The position numbers and the translations under genes were made by a program. The notes beneath the pieces were generated by a model. The model saw nothing but the letters and a program-made list of their open reading frames with translations. It was not told where the DNA came from and did no database searches. From Ruminococcus sp. AF31-8BH (GTDB taxonomy: Bacteria > Bacillota > Clostridia > Lachnospirales > Lachnospiraceae): a DNA stretch of 64,000 bases. The stretch lies in the NCBI RefSeq assembly GCF_003460605.1, contig NZ_QTVN01000003.1, positions 248,328 to 312,327 of the forward strand, read 5' to 3'. Within the stretch, counting starts at the first letter, position 1. Each line of letters starts with the position of its first letter. Below are positions 13,415 through 22,302 of this stretch, piece by piece.

Positions 13415-14920
13415 TTATTTGCCAAAAAGATCATAAAGAATCTGATCAGCTGTCTTGTTTAAATATCCGTCCGGATCAGAAAGAGTACTGCTGTTCCATC
13501 TCAGATAATTACCATTACGGATATAGTTTCCGCTGGATGTATGATAATTGAATTTGTTGTATCCGGAATACATTGCCATATATTTCTTTGCAAGAGCCAC
13601 TGCCTGGCTGGAATAATTTCCAGTCGGTGTAGTTGTTCCGGAAATCTGAACACCAGCCTGAGGAGTAGAGTGAACGATTACAACACTCTTGTCACTGCAC
13701 TGACCGATTACGATCCAGGTATGACCAGAGTTGTAACCAATATCACCTGGTTTCAGTGTCCAGCCTGCCTTTGACAAAGCTGCCTGATTCAGAACAGTTC
13801 CCCATCCAAGGCTCTTATAATAACTTCCAATTTCACCAGACACTACTGTATATCCGGAACCAACACCAGACTTGGTCTGCATTACCTGATAAGCGGACCA
13901 GCCCACAAAGCCGGAACAGTCAAATCCTTTCGCCCTGTTGGAAACAGAGAGATCACGATAATTGTTATAATCATATCCGGATGGATTAGAAAGCCACTTG
14001 TTATACCAGTCTGTCATAGTGGAGCTAAGGCCCTTTCTGGTAGAATCATTCCAGCCGCCGCCCCAGACATAAAGAGCTTTTCCAACCGGTTTCAGCGCAC
14101 CTGCAAGGTAATTCTTAATGGTCTTGCTTCCTGTATTTCCACTTGGTGATGGGTCGTCCTTCTTCTCACCCAGGCAGATACCGGAGCTTGAGAACTCATA
14201 TTTCTTGCCGTCAACGGTCTGTACCCCTGTATACATTGCGCCTGTTGACTTGTTAAAGTAATACTTGGTACCCTTGCTTGTATTGTTTACCCAGCCTGTA
14301 GCCATCACTCCAGAGCCTTTATAGAAATAGTATGTAACGTTATTGAGCTTCTTAAAGCCTTTCGCCATAACTCCATTAGCCTGGAAATATCGTTTCGCTC
14401 CGGAAGAACTGGTAAGCCATCCTGTAGCCATGATTCCTGTCTTAGTAAAATAACGGGTATTTCCCTTGCTATCCTTTACAAACCCTGTAGCAGCAATACC
14501 TGATTTAGAATACAGATAATATGTCTTGTTTCCAAGCTTCAGCCATTTAGTTTTCATATATCCTGTGGACGGATCAAAATAACGTCTCTGTCCTTTAGAA
14601 TTGGTAAGCCACCCGGTTACCATCGCTCCAGAGCCGCTGGTAAAATAACGCTTTCTGCCCTGTGACGCATTCACCCATCCTTTTATCTGAACACCAGTAT
14701 TTCTATTAAAATAATATTTTCTTCCCCTTAATGTCAGCCATCCTTTGTGTTTCTGACCATTGGAATCGTAGTAGTAGGTTTTTCCATTTTCTTTACGAAA
14801 TCCGGTCTTCGTAGCTGCCTGAACATCCTTAGATGTAGCACGGCATGTAACTCCAGCTGCCATAACCATCACCAGTAACAGGAGTGTCCACCATCTGAAT
14901 TTTTTGATTCTGCTTTGCAT
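13415..14920 (-). CDS. Secreted cell-wall hydrolase with ten wall-binding repeats and an NlpC/P60-like domain
   Basis: A 501-residue secreted protein. The signal peptide (to about residue 36) ends VQA. Residues 38-255 contain ten repeats of about 20-22 residues of the choline-binding/CW_binding_1 type (for example GWLTLRGRKYYFNRNTG and GVMATGWVNN). A short Ser/Gly/Asp linker leads to a C-terminal domain with Cys in AKGFDCSGFVGW, His in SGHTWIVIG and a following VHSTP, the arrangement of NlpC/P60-like peptidases. The protein probably attaches non-covalently to the wall and trims peptidoglycan. It is a single-gene unit with consensus promoter (14996-15024) and terminator. Confidence 0.9.
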   Translation of the reverse strand: MQSRIKKFRWWTLLLLVMVMAAGVTCRATSKDVQAATKTGFRKENGKTYYYDSNGQKHKGWLTLRGRKYYFNRNTGVQIKGWVNASQGRKRYFTSGSGAMVTGWLTNSKGQRRYFDPSTGYMKTKWLKLGNKTYYLYSKSGIAATGFVKDSKGNTRYFTKTGIMATGWLTSSSGAKRYFQANGVMAKGFKKLNNVTYYFYKGSGVMATGWVNNTSKGTKYYFNKSTGAMYTGVQTVDGKKYEFSSSGICLGEKKDDPSPSGNTGSKTIKNYLAGALKPVGKALYVWGGGWNDSTRKGLSSTMTDWYNKWLSNPSGYDYNNYRDLSVSNRAKGFDCSGFVGWSAYQVMQTKSGVGSGYTVVSGEIGSYYKSLGWGTVLNQAALSKAGWTLKPGDIGYNSGHTWIVIGQCSDKSVVIVHSTPQAGVQISGTTTPTGNYSSQAVALAKKYMAMYSGYNKFNYHTSSGNYIRNGNYLRWNSSTLSDPDGYLNKTADQILYDLFGK

Positions 14921-14964
14921 GCTTACCTTCCTTTTTTCATAATTGTTATTTATCAGTGCAAGTT

Positions 14965-15024
14965 TTTACAAAGTTGTTACATCTTTATGTAGCTCATTAT
15001 AGTACAGAAACCCTTTTCCGTCAA
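14965..15024 (-). promoter_or_regulatory. Promoter and WalR-type box of the wall-binding hydrolase
   Basis: Minus-strand TTGACG (15019-15024), 17 bp, TATAAT (14996-15001). A perfect WalR-type box, TGTAAC-N5-TGTAAA, lies at 14965-14981 on the same strand. The box falls just after the expected transcription start, a position more compatible with repression than activation. Confidence 0.6.
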
Positions 15025-15076
15025 CATTAAAGTACAACTCTGTAAAATTTGCACAACATTTTCACCGGATTTTTTT

Positions 15077-15120
15077 ACAAAAAGAAGACAGCCTCTGTGA
15101 TATGCAGAAACTGCCTTCTT
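15077..15120 (-). terminator. Terminator of the DAP dehydrogenase gene
   Basis: Minus strand AAGAAGGCAG and CTGTCTTCTT arms with inner TCTG/CAGA, followed by TTTTG. Confidence 0.8.
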
Positions 15121-15186
15121 AACTATCTGTCTATTTCTATTTTCTCAGTCCGAAGTCTCACTTCTTCCTAAAACAAAGCCAGTGAA

Positions 15187-16173
15187 TTAAAGCAGGGTCT
15201 TTCTTAACTCTTCGCCGCTTAATGCGCTTAAGTAAGCCGGTGCAACATCAAATACGGTCTTGCAGCCCTTCTGTCCTTCCTGGTTCATGCGGTATGCAGC
15301 TCTTGCATATGCAATGATAACAGAAGAAGTAAATTCCGGGTTGGAATCCAGCTTCAGGCTGTACTCGATCACATGATTGTTCTCGTCATTCCAGCCGGTC
15401 TTGCCGCTGCGGATTACGAAACCACCGTGCGGAATACCGCTGTGGTCACGTTTCAGTTCTTCCTCAGAAATAAAGTGTACAGTGGTGTCATACTCATCAA
15501 AGTAATTCGGCATGGTCTTGATCTCATTCTCGATTCTCGCAAGATCAGCACCTTCCTCTGCTACTACAAAGCACTCTCTTGTGTGTTTCTCTCTTGTGGT
15601 AAGCTCCGGATTCTTGCCGCTTCTTACAGCTTCCAGTGCGGACTCTACCGGAATTGTGTACTGCTTGCCATCCTTAACACCATCAATACGGCGGATTGCA
15701 TCAGAATGTCCCTGGCTTACGCCCTTGCCCCAAAATGTATAATCCTTGCCGTTAGTCAGGATTGCATTTGCATACATACGGTTCAAAGAGAACATTCCAG
15801 GATCCCAGCCTACGGAAATAATTCCAACATGACCATTCTCAGAAGCAGCCTTATCTACATTGGCAAAATGCTCTGGAATTCTCTTATGGGTATCAAAACT
15901 GTCTACTACGTTAAACCACTGCGCATACTTCGGTGTCTGCTCCGGAAGGTCGGTAGCACTTCCTCCGCAGAGGATCATAACGTCGATCTGGTCTTTCATC
16001 TTCTCTGCGTCATCTACAGAATATACCTTGGCTGTCTCAGTCAGGATCTTAACAGTCTCAGGAGCACGACGGGTAAATACGCCCACCAGTTCCATATCAG
16101 GATTATGTTTGATTGCACATTCTACTCCACGTCCCAGGTTACCATAGCCCAGGATACCAATACGAATACTCAT
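15187..16173 (-). CDS. ddh: meso-Diaminopimelate D-dehydrogenase
   Basis: A 328-residue enzyme reducing tetrahydrodipicolinate with NADPH and ammonia directly to meso-DAP, the one-step branch of lysine and peptidoglycan precursor synthesis. It starts at MSIRIGILGYGNLGRG (Rossmann glycine motif), ATG 16173 behind AGGAGGAATC. Recognisable family segments are CGGSATDLPEQTP, VDSFDTHKRIPEH, ISVGWDPGMFSLNR and FWGKGVSQGHSDAIRRIDGV. The length is typical. It stands alone between terminators. The later peptidoglycan genes in the window (murD, mraY) would use its product. Confidence 0.95.
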   Translation of the reverse strand: MSIRIGILGYGNLGRGVECAIKHNPDMELVGVFTRRAPETVKILTETAKVYSVDDAEKMKDQIDVMILCGGSATDLPEQTPKYAQWFNVVDSFDTHKRIPEHFANVDKAASENGHVGIISVGWDPGMFSLNRMYANAILTNGKDYTFWGKGVSQGHSDAIRRIDGVKDGKQYTIPVESALEAVRSGKNPELTTREKHTRECFVVAEEGADLARIENEIKTMPNYFDEYDTTVHFISEEELKRDHSGIPHGGFVIRSGKTGWNDENNHVIEYSLKLDSNPEFTSSVIIAYARAAYRMNQEGQKGCKTVFDVAPAYLSALSGEELRKTLL

Positions 16174-16366
16174 TCTCTGATTCCTCCTATACCACCGCAT
16201 ATGGGATATTCTGCTTCCGCTTCCAGATCAGAATCTACCTGCGGCAACTCTATTTCACGCTTTAACAGTTTAATACGTGCCAGTTGTGTTGTCAATTATT
16301 TTTTAGAAAAAACTAAGGAGCCTGAGCATGTTTGAGAAAGGCTCTAAACCCTTTCAGGAAATTTTA

Positions 16367-17020
16367 TCAACAGCAGAGCACGCCGCCTCCAGGGCAGCAC
16401 ATTCCGCAAAGGGCATTTGCCAGGCAAAGCTTCAGGCACATGTCATCCCCTGCCGCCGGCATTCCTCCAAAAGGTCCCTGCTGTGTCTCATACCAGCTTC
16501 CGCCGCCTTCCATACGGTTCAGAAGCATGCGGTACTGCTGGTTATTTGGCTCCAGGCGCACAGCCTCGCGGATCTGCTCCAGCGCCTTCACATTATTCCC
16601 CATACCCATGTTCGCCATGGAGGAAAGATAATACCATTCTCCATTCTTCTGGGAAAGGGAATTCAGTACATTCATGGCTTCCTGATAATGTCCGCTCTGA
16701 ACAAAATTGGCTGCTGCCCGTCTGCGGACACTTTCTTCATCCACGTAAGTGCTCTGACGCTGCTGGCCGCCAAATCCTCCGAAACCGCCATATCCCCCGT
16801 ATCCGCCAGAGGAGCCGCCGGCACTTCCGTACTCCCGCTCTTTCATGATCTGCTCGTACGCCTGCTGGACTTCCTTAAATTTCTCCTCTGCCTGATCCTT
16901 ATTGGGATTGTTGATATTTGCATCTGGATGGTACTTCCGGCTTAATTTTCTGTATGCCTTTTTTATCTCTTCGTCTGTCGCATTTCTGGAAACTCCCAGT
17001 ACGCTATATGGATCTAACAT
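16367..17020 (-). CDS. J-domain protein with TPR-like region and cysteine-rich C-terminus
   Basis: A 217-residue DnaJ-type protein. The J domain occupies residues 1-65, with the HPD motif in [11 protein letters not shown] Gly/Tyr-rich stretch follows (about 82-110), then a helical repeat region resembling one or two TPRs ([18 protein letters not shown] and [17 protein letters not shown]), and a C-terminal end with seven cysteines ([18 protein letters not shown]). It lacks the zinc-finger and client domains of true DnaJ, so it is a specialised co-chaperone. It overlaps the next upstream gene by 17 bp. The three genes 16367-18273 recur together in Lachnospiraceae as far as I recall. Confidence 0.85.
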   Translation of the reverse strand: MLDPYSVLGVSRNATDEEIKKAYRKLSRKYHPDANINNPNKDQAEEKFKEVQQAYEQIMKEREYGSAGGSSGGYGGYGGFGGFGGQQRQSTYVDEESVRRRAAANFVQSGHYQEAMNVLNSLSQKNGEWYYLSSMANMGMGNNVKALEQIREAVRLEPNNQQYRMLLNRMEGGGSWYETQQGPFGGMPAAGDDMCLKLCLANALCGMCCPGGGVLCC

Positions 17021-17858
17021 GCTCTTTCTCCCGTTCTCCCCTGCGCTTTTTGCTCACTTCCTCGAAGCGGCACCACACGCCAGAATATAAAATGTTCCGA
17101 AGAATATCCCCATATTTAATAATAGGAAGCTTCTCGAATTCTCTGCAGGTTTCTGCCATCATCATAAGAAGAATCCGGCGTACTTCCTCTTCAAACCCTT
17201 CCATTGTATATTTTTGTGCGAAAGGATTGTAATCTTCATTTTTCACATCCTCTTCCACATCATCATATGCGTCCAGAAGATAGATGAATTTGCCAAGATA
17301 AAAGCCCATTCTGCGAAGGCTTCTCTCCCACTCGTCCTGTCTGTAGGCAAAAATCTCCTCCATAATATGACCAAAAATACCGGACATTTTGTCTACATCT
17401 GTCTCCCCTGCTTTCTCAAGCTCACCAAGTTCATCCAGAAGCTCTGCGATCCGCTTCGCCTTATCCGGATAAAGCTTAAGAAGGCGATTATTTTTCCCCT
17501 CAAGAAGCTTCGCATAGCCAAGCTTCACATATTTCCGGTCGTCCTTCCAGTCGTCCAGACACTTGTAATAAGTAAGAAGGACATTCATATCTGCGCAGTA
17601 CTCTGTGACCTCACTTTTCCTCACCGGCTGTTTCCGAACCGGATGAAGGATGCAGCGGGTAGTCCCCTTATAAGTCTTCGGCTCATAAAGCCCGGAAAGA
17701 AGCAGGATCACAAAAGTCATGTCGTAGCTCAGTGTAATCTGACCGGAGATTCCGTATTTTTCCCGCAGTTCCCTGCACAGGCCGCAGTAAAAGGATCGGT
17801 ACAGGTCAAAATCCTTCATCTTGATCTCCGGCTTATTCATTACAATATATCCAAACAT
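17004..17858 (-). CDS. DUF5685-family protein
   Basis: A 284-residue, mostly helical protein starting [21 protein letters not shown]. It has [13 protein letters not shown] near residue 30 and later short motifs [13 protein letters not shown] and [20 protein letters not shown]. This is the pattern of the DUF5685 family (short Cys motif plus two Asp-rich helices, loosely like isoprenoid-synthase folds). Function is unknown. It overlaps the J-domain gene by 17 bp and is 1 bp after the zinc-ribbon gene, so the three are co-translated. Confidence 0.8.
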   Translation of the reverse strand: MFGYIVMNKPEIKMKDFDLYRSFYCGLCRELREKYGISGQITLSYDMTFVILLLSGLYEPKTYKGTTRCILHPVRKQPVRKSEVTEYCADMNVLLTYYKCLDDWKDDRKYVKLGYAKLLEGKNNRLLKLYPDKAKRIAELLDELGELEKAGETDVDKMSGIFGHIMEEIFAYRQDEWERSLRRMGFYLGKFIYLLDAYDDVEEDVKNEDYNPFAQKYTMEGFEEEVRRILLMMMAETCREFEKLPIIKYGDILRNILYSGVWCRFEEVSKKRRGEREKEHVRSI

Positions 17859-17859
17859 A

Positions 17860-18273
17860 TCAGCGCCTCTTTATAAATTTGGTATGGCACTTCGGACATT
17901 CAATCTCCACTTTCTTAAAGCCGCCTCTTGGAATACGGATCTTCTGGCCGCATCCCGGACAGCTGTAAATATGATAATCCTTACGCTGGCTCATCATGCG
18001 CTTCTCTTTCTGAAACCAGGATCTATACTTGGCGGAAACAGAAAGATATTTCTGATTCTCTGCATAGCGCTTGGAAATATTCTTGGAAAAAATCCTGTAA
18101 TACGTATAGACAAGAGCTGCCATTCCCAGAATGTCCAGGAACGCCCCAAGTCCATTTCTGGTTCCTGTAAACAAAGTCAGCACGATTGCAACCAGTGCCA
18201 CTCCCATAGTAAATCTGGAAAACTGGTCAACTCCGTTTCGTCCCTGCATAAACCGGATAAATTTTTCTCTCAA
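17860..18273 (-). CDS. Small membrane protein with C-terminal zinc ribbon
   Basis: A 137-residue protein with two hydrophobic segments (about 20-38 and 45-62) and a C-terminal zinc ribbon, CPGCGQKIRIPRG and CPKCHTKFIKRR. It resembles membrane-associated zinc-ribbon proteins of unknown function. It is the first gene of the three-gene set with the DUF5685 and J-domain proteins, pointing to a membrane-linked protein-handling role (inference). Confidence 0.75.
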   Translation of the reverse strand: MREKFIRFMQGRNGVDQFSRFTMGVALVAIVLTLFTGTRNGLGAFLDILGMAALVYTYYRIFSKNISKRYAENQKYLSVSAKYRSWFQKEKRMMSQRKDYHIYSCPGCGQKIRIPRGGFKKVEIECPKCHTKFIKRR

Positions 18274-18319
18274 TGAAATACCTTCTTTCTTATCAGAGTA
18301 TGTTAAAAAAAGCTCCAGA

Positions 18320-19522
18320 CTATCTGTCGCTGCAAACCTGGAAAATATAAAATTTCAAATAATAGGATTCATCTGCGGACCACAGAATCGGATGATCCGG
18401 TGCCTGGGTACGGTACTCTACCTGACGGAGACGCTTGTGCACATTCTTAGCCGCCTGTCCGATGGTCTGTGTAAAAAGCTCATAATCCATAAAATGAGAA
18501 CAGGAGCAGGTTGCCAGAAATCCGCCGTCCTTTACAAGCTTCATGGCACGAAGATTGATCTCGCGGTATCCCTTTACTGCATTCTTAATGGAGCTTCTGG
18601 ATTTGGTAAAGGCCGGAGGATCCAGAATCACCACATCATACTTCTCCCCCTTCTCCTCAAGAGCCGGAAGAAGGTCAAACACATCCTCACAGATAAACTT
18701 CACCGTATCAGAAAGACCATTCAGTGCCGCATTGGCTGTTGCCTGATCCACAGCAAGCTGGGAAGCATCCACTCCGGTAACCTCCTTAGCGCCCGCATAT
18801 CCTGCATTCAGTGCAAAAGATCCGGTATGGGTAAAGCAGTCCAGCACTCTTGCATTTTTGCAAAGCTTCTGGATGGCAAGACGGTTATACTTCTGATCCA
18901 GGAAAAATCCTGTCTTCTGTCCGTCCTTTACGTCTACCTGGTACTTCACGCCATTCTCAACGATCTCCACCAGAGTTGAAAATTCTTCACCTATAAATCC
19001 CTTGTATGGCTCCATTCCTTCCTGCTTGCGGACCTTCACGTCACTTCTCTCATAAACACCGCGGATCTGGATTCCATCTTCTGCCAGAACCTTCTTCAAA
19101 AGTTCTACCAGCATCTCTTTGTAGCGGTCAATTCCAAGAGCAAGTGACTGTACCACCAGCACATCAGAAAACTTATCCACAACAAATCCCGGGATAAAAT
19201 CAGCCTCTCCGAAAATCACGCGGCAGCTGGAGGTATCCGTCACCTTCTTACGGTACTCCCATGCGTCCCAAACTCTCTTCTCGAAAAATTCTTCATCGAT
19301 CATTGTATTCTCGTCTCTGGAAAGAAGACGTACCACAATTTTGGAATTGGTATTGATAAATCCCCTTCCAAGCGGATAGCCGTCAAAATCATGAACAAGA
19401 ACAATATCTCCATTTACAAAGCTTCCCATTACAGAAGCTATTTCATTATCAAAAATCCACATGCCGCCGGATTTTAAAAGTCGTCCCTCTCCCTTTTTCA
19501 GGGTTACTACTGCCAGACTCAT
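18320..19522 (-). CDS. Class I rRNA methyltransferase (RlmI/YwbD-like, PUA domain)
   Basis: A 400-residue SAM-dependent methyltransferase. The N-terminal PUA domain begins MSLAVVTLKKGEGRLLKSG (ATG 19522, SD AAGGAGA). It has the RlmI-type segment DGQKTGFFLDQKYNR, SAM motif VLDCFTHTGSFALNAGYAGA, and target-base motif VILDPPAFTKSR. RlmI methylates C5 of a cytosine in 23S rRNA; several paralogues exist in Firmicutes, so the exact target is uncertain. It is a single-gene unit on its strand. Confidence 0.88.
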   Translation of the reverse strand: MSLAVVTLKKGEGRLLKSGGMWIFDNEIASVMGSFVNGDIVLVHDFDGYPLGRGFINTNSKIVVRLLSRDENTMIDEEFFEKRVWDAWEYRKKVTDTSSCRVIFGEADFIPGFVVDKFSDVLVVQSLALGIDRYKEMLVELLKKVLAEDGIQIRGVYERSDVKVRKQEGMEPYKGFIGEEFSTLVEIVENGVKYQVDVKDGQKTGFFLDQKYNRLAIQKLCKNARVLDCFTHTGSFALNAGYAGAKEVTGVDASQLAVDQATANAALNGLSDTVKFICEDVFDLLPALEEKGEKYDVVILDPPAFTKSRSSIKNAVKGYREINLRAMKLVKDGGFLATCSCSHFMDYELFTQTIGQAAKNVHKRLRQVEYRTQAPDHPILWSADESYYLKFYIFQVCSDR

Positions 19523-19719
19523 AGCATTTCTCCTTTGCTTTTGCGATTTAGCTATCATTTTAGCACACAATGTTTCAATTTACCAGTATTTCCAGCGTCT
19601 CCAGGGCAAAGTCACAGAAATTTCATTAATCTTAAATTTTTATAAAAATGAACTTAGGAAAAAATATGGCTCCAGATTCTGCACTGCAAAATCTGAAGCC
19701 AGTATAGAAGTTCTTATAT

Positions 19720-20331
19720 TTATTTGTTAGCAGATGCCATTACATGGACATCGATCAGATTCGCCTTGATCAGCGCCGGACGGATGGCATTGTAAAGAAT
19801 AACTACCAGGATGGTAGATACGATCGCATTGACGAAGGTTGCGCCTGCGCTTAATTTTGCAAGAATGCTTGCTACTTCCTGAGGCTGTCCCAGAATGTAC
19901 TGTTTGTAGAAGTATCCAACAACCGGATCTGCAACTACATTAAATGCCAGACCTGCGATAGATGCGATCAGACTCCATTTGAAAACGTATTTCTTGTCAT
20001 TGGTCTCATTGATCTTAGCAAGCTTGTGGGCAACCAGTCCTGTGATCAGGCCGATGCAAAGCTTCAGCACAAAGGTCTTCGGTGCTCCTGTAATGTAAAC
20101 CGGATCCATAAGGTCTGCGATGGTCATACCGATTGCTCCTGCAAGGCCGCCGTACCAGCCGCCAAGAAGCAGTGCTCCAAGTACACAGAAGGTATTTCCA
20201 ATGTGAAGGGAAGTCGCATCCCCGCCAGGTACCGGAATCTTAATCTGCAAAAATGTGAAAGATACGTAGCAAAGTGCAGCAAGAAGAGCTGTCTCTGCAA
20301 GTTTCATAACGGTAGTGTTCTGTTTGTTCAT
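19720..20331 (-). CDS. ECF transporter S component (substrate-binding membrane protein)
   Basis: A 203-residue membrane protein with about six hydrophobic segments. It begins MNKQNTTVMKLAETALLAALCYVSF, with the small-residue Ala pattern of the helix that contacts EcfT. Next come PGGDATSLHIGNTFCVLGALLLGGWYGG and GAIGMTIADLMDP, hallmarks of the ECF S-component superfamily. The substrate (a vitamin or precursor) cannot be deduced from sequence. No riboswitch was recognised upstream; 20350-20367 holds a small hairpin (GGAACA/TGTTCC) before the ribosome-binding site. The EcfA/T subunits are not in the window. Confidence 0.85.
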   Translation of the reverse strand: MNKQNTTVMKLAETALLAALCYVSFTFLQIKIPVPGGDATSLHIGNTFCVLGALLLGGWYGGLAGAIGMTIADLMDPVYITGAPKTFVLKLCIGLITGLVAHKLAKINETNDKKYVFKWSLIASIAGLAFNVVADPVVGYFYKQYILGQPQEVASILAKLSAGATFVNAIVSTILVVILYNAIRPALIKANLIDVHVMASANK

Positions 20332-20501
20332 AGTTTCTCTGCCTTTCCTGGAACAAAATACTGTTCCTGTATAATCAGCACTATCTTACCCACATACTGT
20401 CTTCTCGCCAATAGCCACTTTCAAACTTTTTTGCATGGTCAGTTTAATTGTAAAGCACTTCCACAAGTTCCATCCTGGCAGAATCTCTTTTCCCCTATAA
20501 G

Positions 20502-20525
20502 AAAAGGGGAGACCAAAGTCTCCCC
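20502..20525 (-). terminator. Terminator of the DUF1002 gene
   Basis: GGGGAGAC (20506-20513) and GTCTCCCC (20518-20525) form a perfect stem. The minus strand continues TTTTCTT. Confidence 0.9.
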
Positions 20526-20541
20526 AAAACAGTTGTCCTGT

Positions 20542-22143
20542 TTATTCAGCAGCATCCTCAATTGTGTCTTCGGAATAGGAATCCTCTCCTGCCCCATCAG
20601 CTGCGCTGTCATCTACAACTGCATCGCTGTATTCTGCGCTGTCTGTTGTCTCACCGTAAAGATTCTCAAAGAACTTCATAGTGTCTTTGTATAAGGTATC
20701 CTTATCCTCGTCAGATACATCTGCACCCAGAATATCGATATCCTCGATAGAGGAACCGTCATCAATGATATCAATTCCGAAAAGCTTCTTCAGCTGCTCA
20801 TCCAGCATATTCAGCTCTGGAGTCATGTATTTCTCTGTGCCGTCTGCGGAGTAAGTAACTGCTCCATTGCCAAGGATTCCAAGGTATTTCTCAAGAACCT
20901 GGATGGAAAGCTTATTGGCTGTATCAGAATCCAGTGTTACAAGTGCAGCTGAATCATCGCCCATAACCTGACGAAGCGCATCCTCATCACCCTCATACTC
21001 ACCCTGGCAGAAAGTCTTGGCTTTCTCGAATTTTGCCTGGGCATCCTCATCCAGGAAATCTGCATTCAGCTGGGAAATATCGGTAATCTCATCAGAACCA
21101 GACTCATCGGTTCCATCTGAGGTGTCAGCTGCAGCATCCTCTGTGTTTGCATCGCTGCTGTCGGAAGAATCATCACTTGTCGGATACTCTTCCCAGTCTT
21201 CACTGTCGCTGCTGTCAGAAGCGCCAGTCTCTTCAGCAAGTCCCGGGTCCTCTGTAGAACTCTCGATTACATTGTCTCCAAGAGCACTCTGATCTACGTC
21301 ATTTACAATGCTGTCCGGATCTTCCTCGGAACTGTCTGCTGCTGTGCTCTCATCTGCCTGACCTGTCACGTTGTCATTCACACGCTCCAGAGTCTCCTGC
21401 ATTTCGGAATAATCGTAATTCTGCTGTGCGATCTGGGTCAGCAGGCTTACGATGGTGTTCAGCTCATCATCTGTAAGAGATACGTTGTTGTTATTGGAAA
21501 TATTTACTACAATGTTGTAGATGTCATCTGCATTCTGCACATTGTCTGCGATTACCTGCATCTTCGCCTGGTTGATGACTGTAGTAGCATCATTCTGTCC
21601 TACAGAATCTGCAAGGTTGCCGGTTACTACCATCTCTTCAGTAGCCAGCTCCTTCTTGGTCTCATCAAGCTTCTCACCGCTGGCTGTCTCATAAGCCATC
21701 TGGATACCGGTCAGAGCACCGGTGCCAGATACCTCGAACGGGCAGGCAGCAACCACTTCGCAGTTAGTTACACCGGATGTGGAAAGAGAACTTGCGATCA
21801 TATTACAGGTAACCCAGTTCAGGTTCGCTGTACGTACCTTGATGCCGCCGGATGTGGTAGGCTTCACATAAGCACAGCTTACGGTTCTGGTACCGATCTG
21901 CTCCAGCGGAACATAGGAACTTAAGTGGTCTCTCTCGTCCTGATTGGTAACATAGATGATCTGCACCTGGCTGGAATCCACCTTAAAATATCTCAGCATG
22001 GTGTTCTTCTGATCCTCGGAAAGGTCTGCTCCTAATGTTACAACCTTCATGGCATCTGCCATGGCAGGAACTGACGGAACAACACTTCCGATCAACATGG
22101 ATGCGCTGCATACAAGCGCTGCTAATAATTTGGATTTCTTCAT
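20542..22143 (-). CDS. Secreted DUF1002-family protein with acidic linker
   Basis: A 533-residue exported protein. The signal peptide ends PAMA (about residue 29). Residues 30-260 match DUF1002: VVTLGADLSEDQKNTMLRYF, GTRTVSCAYVKPTTSGGIKV, and VTNCEVVAACPFEVSGTGAL. A linker of about 110 residues is dominated by Asp, Ser, Glu and Thr. The C-terminal part contains FLDEDAQAKFEKAKTFC and a final acidic stretch repeating the GADVSDEDKDTLY type of motif. DUF1002 proteins are common in Clostridia and Bacilli (B. subtilis YpuA) and lack a settled function. Single-gene unit. Confidence 0.85.
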   Translation of the reverse strand: MKKSKLLAALVCSASMLIGSVVPSVPAMADAMKVVTLGADLSEDQKNTMLRYFKVDSSQVQIIYVTNQDERDHLSSYVPLEQIGTRTVSCAYVKPTTSGGIKVRTANLNWVTCNMIASSLSTSGVTNCEVVAACPFEVSGTGALTGIQMAYETASGEKLDETKKELATEEMVVTGNLADSVGQNDATTVINQAKMQVIADNVQNADDIYNIVVNISNNNNVSLTDDELNTIVSLLTQIAQQNYDYSEMQETLERVNDNVTGQADESTAADSSEEDPDSIVNDVDQSALGDNVIESSTEDPGLAEETGASDSSDSEDWEEYPTSDDSSDSSDANTEDAAADTSDGTDESGSDEITDISQLNADFLDEDAQAKFEKAKTFCQGEYEGDEDALRQVMGDDSAALVTLDSDTANKLSIQVLEKYLGILGNGAVTYSADGTEKYMTPELNMLDEQLKKLFGIDIIDDGSSIEDIDILGADVSDEDKDTLYKDTMKFFENLYGETTDSAEYSDAVVDDSAADGAGEDSYSEDTIEDAAE

Positions 22144-22302
22144 AAATTTCCCTCCATAACTTCTGTTCGGATTAGAGTCTGTTTTTATTTGATGAATCTA
22201 TTATAGCATACTTTTTTCTGGTTTTGTAATATTAATTCACTGCTGCAGTCCAAATATCGAAAATATGTTTTGGTGGTTTTTACCAATTCAGAAATTTACC
22301 CT

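Noticed and set aside
15373..16335. 320-codon plus-strand frame across DAP dehydrogenase
   Set aside because: Antisense to a complete ddh gene, with no start signal or domain.
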